A DNA stretch of 25,901 nucleotides from Anaerolineales bacterium (GTDB taxonomy: Bacteria > Chloroflexota > Anaerolineae > Anaerolineales > Villigracilaceae): NCBI GenBank assembly GCA_016928525.1, contig JAFGKO010000177.1:1-25901 (forward strand), written 5' to 3'. Below are positions 15,253 through 23,389 of the stretch, in pieces; the first letter of the stretch is position 1; each line of letters opens with the position of its first letter. A model generated the notes under the pieces. The model was given only the letters and a program-made list of their open reading frames with translations, did not search any database and was not told where the DNA came from. Made by a program: the position numbers and the translations under genes.

Positions 15253-16299
15253 TTATCCCGTTTTCAAAATCTCGCCTGTCTTTGCCAGAACTTCAAATGC
15301 GCGTTCGGCAATTTCAACGGTAGCAGGGCCCAGTCCGCAGGCAGGGGCGAGCAGGCTGCGCGAGGCGAATTCGTCCGGGTGGATGCTCACCCCTCGCCGC
15401 GCTGCTTTCTCGCAGACCAGCCTGATCCCATCTCGTAACTTTTTCGCCAGCGTTTGCGGAGTCTCGTCAAAAATGTGGTCGTTGTTTGGAATCAATCCCC
15501 AGCAAACCGCGCCGCCGCGGTCCAGGAATTCCCGTAATTCGAGCGGATACAAAGCCAGGTTCTCGATGAAGTCATAGGCATCCAGGTTCAGGATGTCTAC
15601 CTGGGTATTAAGCAGCACACCCCAGTCAGTGTTGCCGCAGCAGTGCGTTCCTGTGAGTGCACCGACGGCGTGCAAGGACTCGTACACCTCGTCCAGCCAG
15701 GCTATGACCTGTTCCTTCCCCAGGCTGACGTACGCCGAGCCAAAGGAAGCCATGTAAGGCTCATCCACGAACAGGATAACTTGCTCGCTGACCGCACCCA
15801 ATTGCTTGGCTTGCCAGCGCGCGTTGAAGGTCATGTGCTTGATCAGTACATCCGCGTAAACTTCGTTGTACAGGCAGGCGCGCCCGTTTTGGTCTGTCAC
15901 CGTCAACCCAAAGCTGATGGGGCCCATGACCTGCCCTTTGGCGTATTGTGTTGGTTTGCGTTTGAGCGATTCGAGCAAAACGTAAAAGCCCTGCGCATAA
16001 TCGGGATGCAGGGCAAAAGCATCCACGTTTTCATCGATGACAGCCTGGTAGAAAGTTTCGAGCGCCAGATCAAAATCGACAGTGCTGGTGTCGATGAAAG
16101 CTTTCTCCCTGGCTTCATCCACGACTGCGCCGGGCAGCGTAGGCGCATACTGGGTATAGATGTTCTCGCGGAAGTCGCGCCGCGTCAGTTGCAACCAGCA
16201 GGGAATATCCAGCGTGGCCAGCAGGTACGCGTTTAAGTCATGCGGGGCGGTATGCGGAACAGAACCGACATGAGTGGTGAGGTAGTTGAAATCAGGCAC
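15253..16299 (-). CDS. MetE-like (core-MetE/UROD-superfamily) methyltransferase
   Basis: 348 residues from the GTG at 16299, chosen for its AAAGGAG site 6 nt upstream; an ATG at 16350 would add 17 odd residues lying inside a repeat element. The protein starts FNYLTTHVGSVPH, as MetE C-terminal-domain proteins do, and keeps the zinc ligands: H219-x-C221 in GTHCCGNTDW and C321 in APACGLGP. It is about half the length of full MetE and lacks the N-terminal folate-binding domain, as in archaeal and Dehalococcoides core-MetE proteins, which take methyl groups from corrinoid donors. The probable role is a zinc-dependent methyl transfer to a thiol such as homocysteine. Convergent to the restriction-gene scrap and divergent from an MFS gene. 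Confidence 0.75.
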   Translation of the reverse strand: MPDFNYLTTHVGSVPHTAPHDLNAYLLATLDIPCWLQLTRRDFRENIYTQYAPTLPGAVVDEAREKAFIDTSTVDFDLALETFYQAVIDENVDAFALHPDYAQGFYVLLESLKRKPTQYAKGQVMGPISFGLTVTDQNGRACLYNEVYADVLIKHMTFNARWQAKQLGAVSEQVILFVDEPYMASFGSAYVSLGKEQVIAWLDEVYESLHAVGALTGTHCCGNTDWGVLLNTQVDILNLDAYDFIENLALYPLELREFLDRGGAVCWGLIPNNDHIFDETPQTLAKKLRDGIRLVCEKAARRGVSIHPDEFASRSLLAPACGLGPATVEIAERAFEVLAKTGEILKTG

Positions 16300-16325
16300 T
16301 TGATCTCCTTTTGAGACATTATATA

Positions 16326-16392
16326 ATACCCACGGTTGAAAATTACGCATTCCTTCTCGTAAAAAAGCGCAATTTTCAACCGACCTGGGTAT
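16326..16392. repeat. 67-nt covarying stem-loop element, copy A
   Basis: Outer stem ATACCCA (16326-16332) / TGGGTAT (16386-16392), a 1x4 internal loop, a 15-bp inner stem (16334-16348 / 16367-16381, one A-C mismatch) and an 18-nt loop containing CTCGTAAAAAA. Copy B at 23279-23345 has the same length, same loop and the same pairing, with different bases at three paired positions. It lies between the divergent MetE-like and MFS genes. Confidence 0.88.
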
Positions 16393-16470
16393 ACAAAATA
16401 TTTCGACGGCAAAATGCCTTTGTCTGATTTTATCCCCTGAAGCATGATTTCTCTAAAATTTGGAAAACTG

Positions 16471-16499
16471 TTTACAATTGAGCAGTTTATATGAATAAT
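16471..16499 (+). promoter_or_regulatory. Promoter for the first MFS gene
   Basis: TTTACA at 16471-16476, a 17-bp spacer, and AATAAT at 16494-16499: a good sigma-70-type pair. The predicted start of transcription falls near 16506, downstream of the in-frame ATG at 16491, which argues that translation starts at 16521. Confidence 0.5.
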
Positions 16500-16520
16500 G
16501 ATTCGATAGGAGCGTCGGTG

Positions 16521-17678
16521 ATGCCTCAAACTTTTCATCGCGATCGTTTCACCTGGCTGGCGTATATTTTATTGTCTTTCTATGGTTATTTCCTCAATGT
16601 TCTGGGCCCCATTACCCCATTCCTGAAAGACGAACTCAAGTTGTCATATACGGTCAGCAGCCTGCACTTCACGGCGTTTGCGGTCGGTATTCTGCTGATT
16701 GGCCTGGGCGGCCAGACGCTGGTGCAACGCATTGGCCGTTGGCGCTCCCTCTGGCTTGGAGCCTTTGGGATCAGTGTAAGCGCCTTGATATTGCTGGCCG
16801 GGCGGTCGCCAGTGATCACCATTGGGGCTTCATTTTGTATGGGGCTGGTTGGCTCGCTTATCCTGGTGATTGTCCCTTCTTTCTTGTCTGACCAACACAA
16901 AGACCAGCGTGCGGCGGCTCTATCGGAGGCAAACGTGATTGCCTCGTTGGTAAGTACGGCTGCGCCGCTGATGGTAGGTTGGTCGGCTCATTTGCTCGGC
17001 GGCTGGCGGTTGGCCTTGGGAGCTGCCGCTTTAACCCCCATTTTGATGCGTCTGGGATTCGGCGGAGCCGCTCCTCTACAGCAGACTTCCGGTCGGGAAA
17101 ATCCCACCTCTGCCAAGCCTTTGCCCCTCTTGTACTGGGTATATTGGGTTGCAATCGTCCTGGCTGTGTCCGTGGAGTTCTGTATGATCTTCTGGAGTGC
17201 AGATTACCTGGAGAACAGCCTGGGCATGCTGAAAGTTGGCGCAGCCCAGGCCGTCAGTCTTTTCCTGGCAGCCATGATCGTGGGGCGACTGGCCGGAAGT
17301 CGCCTCGTGCACCATTTTTCGACGAATCGAGTGATCAGCGCCTCTATCCTGGTGGCAGGAGCCGGATTCCTGGTGTTCTGGATGACAAATAATGTCGTTC
17401 TCGGGCTGGTGGGGCTGTTTGTCACCGGCCTGGGCGTTGCCAGCCTCTATCCTTTGATCCTCTCGCTGGCCATCGGCACAGCCAGCAATAATACTGTTCA
17501 GGCCAGCGTTCGCGCTACCCTGGCTTCGGGTACAGCTATTCTGGCTCTGCCGCTGGTGCTTGGGCGTTTGGCCGATATATTTGGAATTCGGCAGGCCTAT
17601 GGAGTTGTTGCGTTTCTGTTGATCAGTGTTTTCCTGATCATCATGCTCACAGGAAGAAATGATCCGGCTGGCCAGTAG
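16521..17678 (+). CDS. MFS transporter
   Basis: 385 residues from ATG 16521, preceded by AGGAG at 8 nt; the upstream ATG at 16491 has no ribosome site and lies in the predicted promoter. About twelve hydrophobic segments are visible, in two halves separated by a hydrophilic stretch near residues 190-212 (QQTSGRENPTSAKP). The loop between segments 2 and 3 (GGQTLVQRIGRWRSLW, near 63-78) corresponds to the MFS motif A position. Substrate unknown; the closest-looking relatives are general sugar, drug or metabolite MFS carriers. It is 27 bp before a second MFS gene on the same strand, so the two are probably co-transcribed, and diverges from the MetE-like gene. Confidence 0.85.
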   Translation: MPQTFHRDRFTWLAYILLSFYGYFLNVLGPITPFLKDELKLSYTVSSLHFTAFAVGILLIGLGGQTLVQRIGRWRSLWLGAFGISVSALILLAGRSPVITIGASFCMGLVGSLILVIVPSFLSDQHKDQRAAALSEANVIASLVSTAAPLMVGWSAHLLGGWRLALGAAALTPILMRLGFGGAAPLQQTSGRENPTSAKPLPLLYWVYWVAIVLAVSVEFCMIFWSADYLENSLGMLKVGAAQAVSLFLAAMIVGRLAGSRLVHHFSTNRVISASILVAGAGFLVFWMTNNVVLGLVGLFVTGLGVASLYPLILSLAIGTASNNTVQASVRATLASGTAILALPLVLGRLADIFGIRQAYGVVAFLLISVFLIIMLTGRNDPAGQ

Positions 17679-17705
17679 GTACAAAGCATAAAGGGAAATG
17701 GATGA

Positions 17706-18875
17706 ATGATGAGAAAACTCTGGCCATTTACTTTCTACTTCTTATTATTTGCAGGTCTTGCATCTGTGTTGCCCTTTATCGTGCTCTATTACCAGGGACT
17801 GGGATTCTCAGGCACGCAAATTGGCTTGCTGACCGGCATAGCCCCACTCATTACTTTATTCAGCGCTCCGCTATGGAGTGGGCTTGCTGATGCGACCCGC
17901 CGGCACAGGCTCTTGATGAGCCTGGCCATCCTGTCCGGAGTGATAACGCTATTTGTATTTCCCCTGCTCTCTGCATTCATACCGGTTTTGCTGATTGCGA
18001 TTCTACTCAATGCCTTTGTGGCGCCGCTTACTCCCTTTGTGGACAGCGCTACCATGTTCATGCTGGCTGGCGAAAAAGAGCTGTACAGCCGTGTTCGCCT
18101 GGGTGGGACGATCGGCTACGGACTGGCCGCGCTCATTGTCGGGGTGTTTGTCCAAAGCCACGGCTTGAAATTTGCCTTTTGGGGAAGTGCGACCTTGTTT
18201 CTCCTAGGCTTCATTGTCAGTCAGAAACTGGACTACGGCCGATTGCAAACGGATAATCCAGCCAGGGAGCGCATTCGTACCCTGCTGGTGAATCCCCGCT
18301 GGCTCCTTTTCCTGCTCCTGGCGTTTGCTGGCGGATCGGCGCTGGCCGCGTTCAACAACTACCTTTTCTCATACATGCAGGAATTGGGGGCAAACGAATC
18401 AATGATGGGGCTCGCGCTCATGGTTGGAATGCTCTCCGAGATTCCCGTGCTCTTCTTTGGGAATCGACTCATCAAGCGCCTCAAGCCATACGGGCTACTC
18501 ATGTTGTCAATGGCTTTCATCGGACTCCGTTTTTTATTGCTGGCTGCATCTGGAACGCCTGGTCTGGTCCTGGCAATTCAACTTCTCAACGGTTTGACTA
18601 TTCCTGCGATGTGGGTGGCGGGCGTTTCGTATGCGGACGAGAATGCTCCGCCCGGCATGAACACGACCGTGCAGGGATTGTTCAACGCCATATTTTTGGG
18701 ATTTGGCATGGCCGTGGGCGGATTTGTCGGTGGTCTGCTTTTGGATAGCTTGGGAGGCCGCGGTCTTTACTTTGTTTTTGGAGTAGCTGTGCTTACGATC
18801 GTGGCTATCGTTGCGCTGGTCTACAGACGCCTGCCCGCAGAGCAGCGGACAGTGCCCACTGTTGTGATTGGTTGA
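17706..18875 (+). CDS. MFS transporter (LacY/nucleoside-symporter-like, MFS_1_like)
   Basis: 389 residues, about twelve membrane segments. The N-terminus MMRKLWPFTFYFLLFAGLA leads into LYYQGLGFSGTQIGLLTG and PLWSGLADATRRHR, the pattern of the MFS_1_like group that includes LacY-type and nucleoside:proton symporters; GLADATRRHR is the motif A loop. Lies 27 bp after another MFS gene; the two are not near-identical, so this is not a recent duplication. Start chosen at the first of two adjacent ATG codons (17706, 17709), preceded by AAAGGGAA. Substrate unknown. A very strong terminator follows. Confidence 0.85.
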   Translation: MMRKLWPFTFYFLLFAGLASVLPFIVLYYQGLGFSGTQIGLLTGIAPLITLFSAPLWSGLADATRRHRLLMSLAILSGVITLFVFPLLSAFIPVLLIAILLNAFVAPLTPFVDSATMFMLAGEKELYSRVRLGGTIGYGLAALIVGVFVQSHGLKFAFWGSATLFLLGFIVSQKLDYGRLQTDNPARERIRTLLVNPRWLLFLLLAFAGGSALAAFNNYLFSYMQELGANESMMGLALMVGMLSEIPVLFFGNRLIKRLKPYGLLMLSMAFIGLRFLLLAASGTPGLVLAIQLLNGLTIPAMWVAGVSYADENAPPGMNTTVQGLFNAIFLGFGMAVGGFVGGLLLDSLGGRGLYFVFGVAVLTIVAIVALVYRRLPAEQRTVPTVVIG

Positions 18876-18963
18876 GCTATAGTGTTCAAAGGGGGTTATC
18901 TGGAGCGTTTCACCTGTCCTGCGGGCGGTGCAAGGGTCTGCGTGAATCAGCGTCCTTGTTTGG

Positions 18964-19026
18964 CCGAAAAACAAGACTCACCCTCGAAAGATTAATTTCG
19001 GGGTGAGTCTTGTTTCGGACTTTTTT
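18964..19026 (+). terminator. Strong intrinsic terminator after the MFS genes
   Basis: A long stem of about 24 bp with few mismatches: the arm from CCGAAA at 18964 through ACAAGACTCACCC pairs with GGTGAGTCTTGT to CGG at 19018, around a GATTAA loop, followed by TTTTTT at 19021-19026. It ends just before the stop codon of the convergent minus-strand gene. Confidence 0.9.
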
Positions 19027-19027
19027 G

Positions 19028-20293
19028 TTATTTATGCAAATTCGGCGCAGCGACGAAGGAGAGTCCTTTCTCGGTCAACGCCCAGGCGGTTTTATTGGCC
19101 GCCTTCACTTTTTCCAGGAAGTTGCGCTGCAGGTGATCCCAATCGCCTGAGTCGATCACTTCCTGCTTGTCGCGGAAGTAGTCCAGGATATCCGAGGGGT
19201 GCGCCAGCGTGGCGTCGATCTCCGGGTCAGCGCCTTCGTGCTTGGCCGAGATGTTGGCCACGTGGTCGGCGATCTCAACTAATTCGTCCCGGCGGTTGTA
19301 GGGCTGCACCACGATGGATTTGTAGGTCTCTACAATGTGATGCTCGAAGCGTACCACGTCTTTGAAGCCGAGCGCCGCCCGGAACTGGGCGGTCAGTTCC
19401 ATGGTCTCGTTGTTGACCGAGTTCGACCAGTTGAAGCCAATCAACGGGCTGGTGCCATCCTCGCGGCTGAACAGCTTGGCCGCCATCATGATCCACAGCG
19501 CGTGGTAGGGGTTGTCACTGCCGAAGTAGACCGAGATCTTGAACTCGTTGTCGATACCCAGACGATAGAGCAGGAAGCCCAACAAAATGGTCCCAGCGTT
19601 GAAGTTCAGCACCGATTTAATGCCGTAATTAGTGTAGTAGTACAGAAACTCATCCACCCACTGCAAGGCGTGCTCGTTGGGCTGGCCGATGCCGCCAAAG
19701 TAGCCAGTGATGGTCGCCGGGCCGCCCAGGTGCGGGTTCGAGCCATCCGTGCCCTTGGTGTCCAGCGTCTCGACAAACGAAGCGCCCAAGATTTGCATGG
19801 CCGCGCTGAAGGCCGGCAGGTCGCCATCCGCTTCCTGCTCCTTCATCTTGCGCACACGGATCCAGCGTGCAGGCATCAGCTTGCGTTCCGCCAGCGCCCA
19901 TTCGGCTGCGGCGCGGACATAGGGGAAGTATTGCGCTGCGCTGACCTCCAGCGTAACGGTGTATTCATCTTTGAACTTGGTCGTCTTGGCCGTATCTCCC
20001 AGGACTTTCTGTCTGTAGTCTGCTATCGAGGTGAATGCTCCCCGATCGCGTTGCTCCGCTAACCATTCCAAATCTTTGACGTATTCCGGTTTCTTCTCCT
20101 GCACCTTTTTGAGCAGGTTCTCGTACTTGCGCGCTTCCGCGGCCTTGGCGTTGATCTCCTCAGGCGTGCCGTACCTGGCGACCACGTCCATGAACGCTTT
20201 CATGACCTTGCTGTTTGGATCGAGCAGCACGGCGTTGATGGCGTCTAATCGCTGGGCAGGGATTTTCAATAACTCACGAAAATTTTCACTCAT
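19028..20293 (-). CDS. Conserved protein of unknown function, probably TIM-barrel-like
   Basis: 421 residues; I do not recognise the family. An N-terminal helical region (about 1-90) is rich in Lys and Glu with coiled-coil character (INAKAAEARKYENLLKKVQEKK). The rest alternates strands and helices in a barrel-like way, with conserved-looking blocks GTDGSNPHLGGPATITGYFGG, LNFNAGTILLGF, VYFGSDNPYHA, FNWSNSVNNET and RFEHHIVETYK. The His/Glu/Asp-rich turns suggest an enzyme, perhaps metal-dependent. No signal peptide or membrane segment. AGGAG lies 5 nt before the ATG. It is 80 bp downstream of the panB-like gene on the same strand and is likely co-transcribed, so a role in a keto-acid or one-carbon pathway is possible but not shown. 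Confidence 0.8.
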   Translation of the reverse strand: MSENFRELLKIPAQRLDAINAVLLDPNSKVMKAFMDVVARYGTPEEINAKAAEARKYENLLKKVQEKKPEYVKDLEWLAEQRDRGAFTSIADYRQKVLGDTAKTTKFKDEYTVTLEVSAAQYFPYVRAAAEWALAERKLMPARWIRVRKMKEQEADGDLPAFSAAMQILGASFVETLDTKGTDGSNPHLGGPATITGYFGGIGQPNEHALQWVDEFLYYYTNYGIKSVLNFNAGTILLGFLLYRLGIDNEFKISVYFGSDNPYHALWIMMAAKLFSREDGTSPLIGFNWSNSVNNETMELTAQFRAALGFKDVVRFEHHIVETYKSIVVQPYNRRDELVEIADHVANISAKHEGADPEIDATLAHPSDILDYFRDKQEVIDSGDWDHLQRNFLEKVKAANKTAWALTEKGLSFVAAPNLHK

Positions 20294-20319
20294 GGGTTCT
20301 CCTTATGGGTTTAAACTTT

Positions 20320-20362
20320 CAGCGGTCAGCTTTCAGCCTTTTTAGCTGATTGCCAACCGCTG
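20320..20362. repeat. Stem-loop of CAGCGGTCAGC type between panB-like and downstream gene
   Basis: CAGCGGT (20320-20326) pairs with ACCGCTG (20356-20362), with inner AGCTG/CAGCT complements. The sequence is built from shuffled TCAGC/GCTGA words, a style seen in short dispersed intergenic repeats. It fills most of the 80-bp gap between two co-directional minus-strand genes, where it could limit read-through or protect the mRNA. Confidence 0.5.
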
Positions 20363-20373
20363 ACGGCTGATTG

Positions 20374-21231
20374 CTAGTCCAACATCTTCACCAGTTCGTT
20401 GTATTCTTCATCTTTCATCCCGAACCAGTTCTCTTCAGCCGGGAAGCTCTTGCCGATGACTTCGTCGTGATAGGCCTTCAGGCCGTTCAAGATGACCTCG
20501 CCCGCATTGCCAAAAACCTTGGCCATCTTCGGCTTGAACTTGGGATACAGGCCGAACATGTCGTGATAGATCAGCAACTGACCGTGCGCATCCGGTCCGG
20601 AGCCAAGCGACATGATGATGCAGTTCTCGGCGCGTTCGGTGATCAGCTTGCAGATGCGGTCTGGCACCATTTCGAGCAGGATCATGAACGCCCCGGCTTT
20701 TTCGAGCGTCTTGGCGTCGTCAACGATTTTCTTGGCCAGCAGGGCATCTTTGCCCTGGACCCTGAACCCGCCCAGCGCGCTGACGGATTGCGGCGTCAGC
20801 CCGAGATGGCCGATGGACGGGATACCGGCGTCGGCAATGCCCTTGATGCGGTCGGCCATCGAAGCGCCGCCTTCCAGTTTGATGGCGTCCGTCCCGGCTT
20901 CCGCCATGAAGCGTCCGGCGTTGCGGATGGCGGTTTCCACGCTGGGTTGGTAGGTCATGTAGGGCATGTCGCCGATCACGAAAGCGGTCGGCGCGCCGCG
21001 TCGCACGGCCTGTGTGTGGCGGATCATATCGTCCATCGTGACCGGGAGGGTGGAGTCGTAGCCAAGCATGGTCATGCCCAGGCTGTCGCCCACCAGGATC
21101 ATCTCGATGCCGGCCTGTTCCTGCAGGTAGGCGGTGGGATAATCGTAACAGGTCAACCAGGTGATCGGTTCGCCGTCTGCCACCTTTTTGAATAGATAGG
21201 GCAGCGTGATTTTCTTGCGGGGTTCTGACAT
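20374..21231 (-). CDS. panB: PanB-like 3-methyl-2-oxobutanoate hydroxymethyltransferase
   Basis: 285 residues from ATG 21231, preceded by GGAGG at 5 nt; an in-frame start at 21294 lies inside the promoter. PanB transfers hydroxymethyl from methylene-tetrahydrofolate to alpha-ketoisovalerate, giving ketopantoate for pantothenate and CoA. The key residues align with E. coli D45, D84, K112 and E181: Asp49 in VGDSLG, Asp88 in GDMP, Lys118 in IKLEGG and Glu187 in LLEMVP. GYDSTLPVTMDDMIRHTQAV is typical. The segment after E187 reads MSLGSGPDAHGQ where most PanB have the IGIGAG-x-x-DGQ block, so the copy is divergent and could act on another keto acid. The usual partners panC and panD are not nearby; an unknown gene follows in the same transcript. 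Confidence 0.85.
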   Translation of the reverse strand: MSEPRKKITLPYLFKKVADGEPITWLTCYDYPTAYLQEQAGIEMILVGDSLGMTMLGYDSTLPVTMDDMIRHTQAVRRGAPTAFVIGDMPYMTYQPSVETAIRNAGRFMAEAGTDAIKLEGGASMADRIKGIADAGIPSIGHLGLTPQSVSALGGFRVQGKDALLAKKIVDDAKTLEKAGAFMILLEMVPDRICKLITERAENCIIMSLGSGPDAHGQLLIYHDMFGLYPKFKPKMAKVFGNAGEVILNGLKAYHDEVIGKSFPAEENWFGMKDEEYNELVKMLD

Positions 21232-21265
21232 TTCTTCCTCCAATAGGGTTATGTGCAGCACCCTT

Positions 21266-21294
21266 AGTATAGAGGCAAATACGCTCGCATACAA
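21266..21294 (-). promoter_or_regulatory. Sigma-70-type promoter of the panB-like operon
   Basis: On the minus strand TTGTAT (21294-21289), a 17-bp spacer, and TATACT (21271-21266). Transcription would start near 21259, giving a leader of about 28 nt that contains the GGAGG ribosome site. Confidence 0.7.
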
Positions 21295-21397
21295 TTGACG
21301 AAAATCATAATTTACGCTGAAATGGAAAGAGGTTGAATTAAGGGTTCACCGCAGATTGACACAGATGAACAATAATTTGTTGTGAACTGGTTCGTCT

Positions 21398-23071
21398 TTA
21401 TGCTGGTTTCAGGTTTATCCAGAGTTTCCAGTGGTTGGCGCCCAATTGTTCAAGATTGGCCTGGCCGTTCATGCGGGCAGCCATGTGCTGCGCCACCAGG
21501 ATTTGCACCTTCGAGGTTGCGTTCGTTATTCCTTCACCACGAAATTCCAGCCATATTTGGGTGTTGCCTCTCGTTTCGACCCCCAATTTGATTGTGTTGA
21601 GCGCGGATGCATGTTGAATCGCAATCGCAAAGAAAATGTGTAAGATTTCTTCAAGCCACCCTTGATGCCCGACCACCTTTTCAAGATTGGACAGAGAAAC
21701 CTGGGGTAATTGTATATCGTGCGTCTGCTTTATTTTTTCGAAAACAGCCTGGAACACTTTCGCAAGGCTCACGGTTGTCAGGGTAATCTGGCTGAATTTT
21801 TCCTCGTCCTTTTGGGCCAGCAAGAGAAGCTCGTTCGTAATTGTTTTCAAATGTTCGGCATTCGAGATAATGCGTTCGATCAAATAGCCCGTCGATTCTT
21901 CGGAAATATCGTACTTGCTTTCCATCAACAACTTTCCGCTTCCCAAAATGATTTGCGTGGGTTCTTTAAAATCGAGTGCCACGGCGCTTGCATAAGCTTC
22001 CAACATGCGATTGCTATCCAAAAGCGCCTGCTGTGTTTTTTTGAGTTGTGTGATTTCCTGTAAGACGATCAACCTGCCGCCGATGGGGTTGTTTGCCTGA
22101 TCTCGTAAGGTGGACAATCCCAAATCGTAGTATGCGGCTGTCTCGCCTTCCCCCACGGCGATTTCTGTGCGCAGTTCGGTTTCATCGGCGAAACGCTCCA
22201 TCAGGTCCTTCCACGGGGCAAAGACTACGCGCGCAGGCTGCCCAACGACTTTGTCCTGGCTGAGACTGAGCACATTCAAGGCCGCCGGATTGACATCTAC
22301 GATGCGATTCTGGGCATCCAATACAAAGACGGCATCGCTCAACCCATTGACGACCATATCCCGGGCAATCGGATGCAGATCGAACAAGCGATAGCGTAGC
22401 ATACCAAAAACGAAGGCAATACTGGCAATCGCAAAGCTGATCGGGGTATAGTCTTTTTGCAATCCGGGGATGATATTCGATACATAAATTATGTTGGCGA
22501 CGATGGGGGTAAGAGCGCCGACCGCCAACCAGGCTGATTGCTTTTGATACAAAGCGACCGAACGAATATATTTGGTTAAAATAAGGATTGCCCCCGTTAG
22601 CGTCAGGCTGTAAGAATACAGCATGTACACATAGAACCACGGTCCGCGGTCGATTTTGAAAGCCAGCATACCATCAACGGGTATGTAATGATAGCCTCTC
22701 CACAGAAACATGTGCCAGTCATTTGTCAAGGCAAAGGCGATGGTAAGCACTGGAACGATGGACAGGGCCGTGAATCGCTTCCACGCCAGCCAGCGTTCCT
22801 GGCCGGCATAGCGCAGCGCAAAAGCCAGCCAGGTTAGGGGTGTGGTGGCAATGAAAACATATGTGATTTTTGCCCACAGAAGCGTACCGCTTTCCGATGG
22901 CGCAAGGACTTCAAGGGAATTGAAGATCAGCCACCCCATGATGCTCACCGTCAGCCAGGAAAGTAAACGGGTTTCGCGCGATGGATAGGTCACTTGCGCG
23001 TAGAGGAGGACTGCAAGTGTAAGCAACGCGCTAATGGGTGCAACGATGATGAAAATCGTATATTGATTCAT
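21398..23071 (-). CDS. Membrane PAS sensor with degenerate histidine-kinase core (pseudokinase)
   Basis: 557 residues from ATG 23071 (a TTG 12 bp earlier is also in frame). The first ~225 residues form about seven membrane segments of the histidine-kinase 7TM N-terminal type. A PAS domain follows (about 241-341: LSDAVFVLDAQNRIVDVNPAALNVL), ending in the linker IVLQEITQLKKTQQAL. The dimerisation helix reads VALDFKEPTQIIL (364-376) where active kinases have a SHDLR-P-like block, so the phospho-acceptor His is replaced by Leu. The ATP-lid region has lost the N-box Asn and G-boxes (LHIFFAIAIQHA, FRGEGI). It can probably sense a signal but not phosphorylate itself; no response regulator is adjacent. 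It may act by dimerising with an active kinase. The ribosome site is weak. Confidence 0.82.
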   Translation of the reverse strand: MNQYTIFIIVAPISALLTLAVLLYAQVTYPSRETRLLSWLTVSIMGWLIFNSLEVLAPSESGTLLWAKITYVFIATTPLTWLAFALRYAGQERWLAWKRFTALSIVPVLTIAFALTNDWHMFLWRGYHYIPVDGMLAFKIDRGPWFYVYMLYSYSLTLTGAILILTKYIRSVALYQKQSAWLAVGALTPIVANIIYVSNIIPGLQKDYTPISFAIASIAFVFGMLRYRLFDLHPIARDMVVNGLSDAVFVLDAQNRIVDVNPAALNVLSLSQDKVVGQPARVVFAPWKDLMERFADETELRTEIAVGEGETAAYYDLGLSTLRDQANNPIGGRLIVLQEITQLKKTQQALLDSNRMLEAYASAVALDFKEPTQIILGSGKLLMESKYDISEESTGYLIERIISNAEHLKTITNELLLLAQKDEEKFSQITLTTVSLAKVFQAVFEKIKQTHDIQLPQVSLSNLEKVVGHQGWLEEILHIFFAIAIQHASALNTIKLGVETRGNTQIWLEFRGEGITNATSKVQILVAQHMAARMNGQANLEQLGANHWKLWINLKPA

Positions 23072-23184
23072 TGAGGTCCCCAATAACTATGAGCGGATGA
23101 TCAGAAAACAACCTTATGGGAATTAAAACAGATATTATCGTTTCTGGCAATTGTTATCTTGGAATGCAAAATCTCCCGATTTTT

Positions 23185-23206
23185 CTCAAAGTCAAGAGAC
23201 TTTGAG
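23185..23206. promoter_or_regulatory. Perfect 9-bp inverted repeat between divergent genes
   Basis: CTCAAAGTC (23185-23193), AAGA, GACTTTGAG (23198-23206). It lies in the 318-bp region between the pseudokinase gene (minus) and the ABC exporter (plus), with no T tract in either direction, so it could be an operator rather than a terminator. I see no clear promoter beside it. Confidence 0.45.
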
Positions 23207-23278
23207 CTCCAAATAACTTTTTCGTAGCCCTTCCCAACCTCAACACTCGCCACCCGTTAAGGCTTATGGTATCCTATA

Positions 23279-23345
23279 ATACCCACGGTCACAAATTGCG
23301 CGTTCCATCTCGTAAAAAAGCGCAATTTGTGACCGCCCTGGGTAT
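23279..23345. repeat. 67-nt covarying stem-loop element, copy B
   Basis: Outer stem ATACCCA (23279-23285) / TGGGTAT (23339-23345), a perfect 15-bp inner stem (23287-23301 / 23320-23334) and an 18-nt loop containing CTCGTAAAAAA. Compared with copy A, T-A, G-C and A-T pairs have become C-G, A-T and C-G. It ends 45 bp before the ABC exporter start. Confidence 0.88.
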
Positions 23346-23389
23346 AGTCCCTACGCACTGTGTCGTATTATTGGAGGCGGATTATTGAC

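Noticed and set aside
16300..16350. N-terminal extension of the MetE-like protein from ATG 16350
   Set aside because: It lies in the stem-loop element and upstream of the AAAGGAG site that serves the GTG at 16299; the extra residues have no family resemblance.
19337..20062. 241-codon plus-strand ORF
   Set aside because: Antisense shadow of the 421-residue gene, which has a proper ribosome site and operon position.
20371..21195. 274-codon plus-strand ORF
   Set aside because: Antisense shadow of the panB-like gene, whose catalytic residues identify the true strand.
21340..21375. Sequence CACCGCAGATTGACACAGATGA, resembling dispersed intergenic repeats
   Set aside because: Too short and seen only once here; cannot be supported as a repeat from this window.
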